Translations under genes and position numbers: made by a program
NCBI GenBank assembly: GCA_026413225.1
Contig: CM048552.1
Coordinates: 194,445,553-194,509,552 of the forward strand
DNA length: 64,000 nucleotides
Direction: 5' to 3'
From: Otis tarda
Taxonomy: Eukaryota; Chordata; Aves; Otidiformes; Otididae
Part shown: piece after piece, positions 62,374 through 64,000 of the stretch
How positions within the stretch are numbered: position 1 is the stretch's first letter
How the letters are laid out: every line of letters starts with the position of its first letter
Notes under the pieces: generated by a model
The model's input: only the letters and a program-made list of their open reading frames with translations
Database searches by the model: none
Told to the model about the DNA's origin: nothing

Positions 62374-62744
62374 CCATTCGAATGGCAGCGAGAAGATCGC
62401 TCCGTGCATCGCTTATTGGTGGCTGTGCAGGTTCGTGGCGTTTTGCTTCCGCGGCTGGAGGAGCATGCATTGGGGAGGAAGAGAGGGACGAACCTGTAGC
62501 AGGAGGGCCTGGAGGGGGAGGAGGTGGGCCGGGAGGAGGAGGAGCAGTGACAACAAGCCCACTAGAAGGAGGAGGATGAGTAACTGCATATGTAGAGCCA
62601 GTCACCAGTCCAGAATGGGAAGGTGGCACAGGAAGCTGAAGGGGACTAACAAATGCAGTTTGTGCTGAAGGAATCATAGGGGGAGGAGGAGGAGGGGGAG
62701 GGCCTGTAGGATTGTAATAATCCACCATCTGAGCTGGAAGCATC
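62374..62744 (-). CDS. WASF3: WASF3 (WAVE3) penultimate coding exon: proline-rich region and start of WH2
   Basis: The exon starts after a TATATAG acceptor (AG at 62746-62745) and ends at ATGG before a consensus GTAAGT donor (62373 downward). It spans 371 bases: one shared base, 123 whole codons from MLPAQMVDYYNPTG to LLAAIRM, and one shared base. It holds an eight-proline run, a middle segment (VPPSHSGLVTGSTYAVTH) and a second run (APPPPGPPPPPPGPP), the profilin/SH3-binding region of WAVE proteins. The first half of WH2 (SDARSDLLAAIRM) follows. Human WASF3 is about 502 residues, so these two exons give roughly the C-terminal third; earlier exons lie beyond base 64000. The middle of the proline region appears to differ from human while both flanks are conserved. 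Confidence 0.95.
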
Positions 62745-64000
62745 CTATATAAAACAGAACAAAAACATTTAATGTATTGAAAGTTAGGACTCATAGAATC
62801 ATCACCCCTTAATCTGCTCTCATCCAACCTCAGCTACAACAAAAATCAAAAGGAATTTAAACTGGTAAATTAAATATGCAAGCAGTCATAAACATAAGAA
62901 TTGTGAAACATTGATAATACACTAAGATTTAAGGCAGATGACAAAGTTAAAGGCAGTGTCCTTTCAGCACTCCATAAAGTGAGATTTTATCTTAATTCTC
63001 TTGCCTAATTAATTATAAAGCTGTATTTGTTACTGTGAGCATATTAAGTACAACGCCTATGATGAAGGATGGATCAAGAAAACTGCAGACTACATATATC
63101 ACTTCTATAGAAGACCAAGTAGTAGAACAAATATTAAGAGATAACAGAAGACATGGGCATGAAGGACAATGAAAAGTATGATTGGAAAGATGTACCCAAA
63201 GGTATATCATGCATCTCATGTGCTGCTTTAATCAAGTTTATCAATTTAAATATTATTTAATTAAATTGATACACTTGACTGATACTTTACAGAGGAGGAA
63301 CAGGCTGATTTCTTTGTTAAAATGTCATTAAAAGAATTCTTAAGTAGAAAAAAATGGGAATTAATATAAGAGTTATGAACTAGGTAAATAACTAGATGTA
63401 GGAGACAGGAGTTGCAGGCAAGTCACTGATGACATTCAGTGACACATGTCAATGTATGACAACTGCAATACACTGACAATGGTCATGTACCTGGGAACTA
63501 AGCACAAGTATTTCTGTTATAAACTGGAAATAACAGAGAAAACGCAGGTTGGAACAGTCACAGCAGTCATAGCATAGCTGAGTCATCTACAGCATGATAC
63601 AGTCATGAATGGGGCAAATGCTACCCCAGGATGCACTAAGTGAGACTGAAAACCCGGGCTTGCTTAGTTTAAAATGACACAGGCAAGAATGAATACAACT
63701 TTCCTGGGGCTACAGCTTGAAAGTTTAAGCTATTTAAGCAAAAGAACAAACAGGCACAGACTGGTTAGAAAACAGATGTTTTCTTGCTACCAGAGGGCCA
63801 GCACACCGGAGCAAGCCTTCCTGCAGAATACATTCAGGGAAAATATCCACACAGGAGTTTGATGAACTCACATATTGAATTATGGAGTTGTCTGTGGCAG
63901 TAGGGAACCTGAGTCCGTGTCTGAGGAGACCCCTTCCAATTCTGTCATAAGCTCCTTTAAAAAGTCACTTCCAGGATGCAACATGGACTGCCACGTTAGA
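62745..64000 (-). other. WASF3: WASF3 intron, truncated by the window edge
   Basis: Upstream of the penultimate exon the sequence is AT-rich with no frame resembling the preceding WASF3 exon. It is read as intron up to the window end. No repeat family was recognised. Confidence 0.75.

Noticed and set aside
62382-62668. Gly/Arg-rich plus-strand frames opposite WASF3
   Set aside because: They are antisense shadows of the WASF3 proline-rich exon.

Overview
This window is vertebrate, almost certainly avian, nuclear DNA. The main evidence is at least twelve insertions or fragments of the bird-typical non-LTR retrotransposon CR1, whose 3' ends carry the ATTCTATGATTCT-type octamer repeat. There is also one intact single-exon G-protein-coupled receptor reading frame and the last two coding exons of a spliced gene. 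Most of the rest is AT-rich, non-coding DNA. CR1 copies with the 'CCTGCAAGGAGCAGGGACAT' type of 3' tail look like families common in modern birds; I cannot name a species.

Layout. Bases 1 to about 20,500 are upstream intergenic DNA with a few CR1 tails (12.7-13.2 kb, 20.5-20.8 kb). From about 20,810 to 21,530 there is an extremely GC-rich CpG island holding a perfect 38-bp inverted repeat, long G/C homopolymers and CG/TG alternating tracts. It is the likely promoter and first non-coding exon of the receptor gene. GPR12 is encoded on the plus strand at 21,820-22,824 (334 codons plus stop, complete). From 22.8 to about 59.2 kb there is a long gene-free interval with CR1 copies: plus-strand fragments at about 30.0, 39.8-40.2, 49.6-49.7 and 50.4-50.6 kb, and minus-strand copies at 40.3-42.0, 44.5-44.8, 54.6-55.0, 56.6-57.0 and 58.4-58.9 kb. 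The 40.3-42.0 kb copy keeps a decayed reverse-transcriptase segment. At 61,491-62,744 the last two coding exons of WASF3 (WAVE3) lie on the minus strand, with its probable 3' UTR down to about 59.2-59.3 kb. The rest of that gene lies beyond base 64,000.

GPR12 and WASF3 are thus convergent neighbours (tail to tail) about 38.7 kb apart between stop codons. This matches the human 13q12 order as I know it, so the block looks like conserved synteny. The two genes do not form a pathway: GPR12 is a constitutively Gs-coupled plasma-membrane receptor that raises cAMP, while WASF3 is a cytoplasmic subunit of the WAVE complex that activates Arp2/3. I found no tRNA, rRNA, CRISPR or bacterial-type feature, and no new protein system. 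The most unusual sequence is the structured GC-rich island in front of GPR12.
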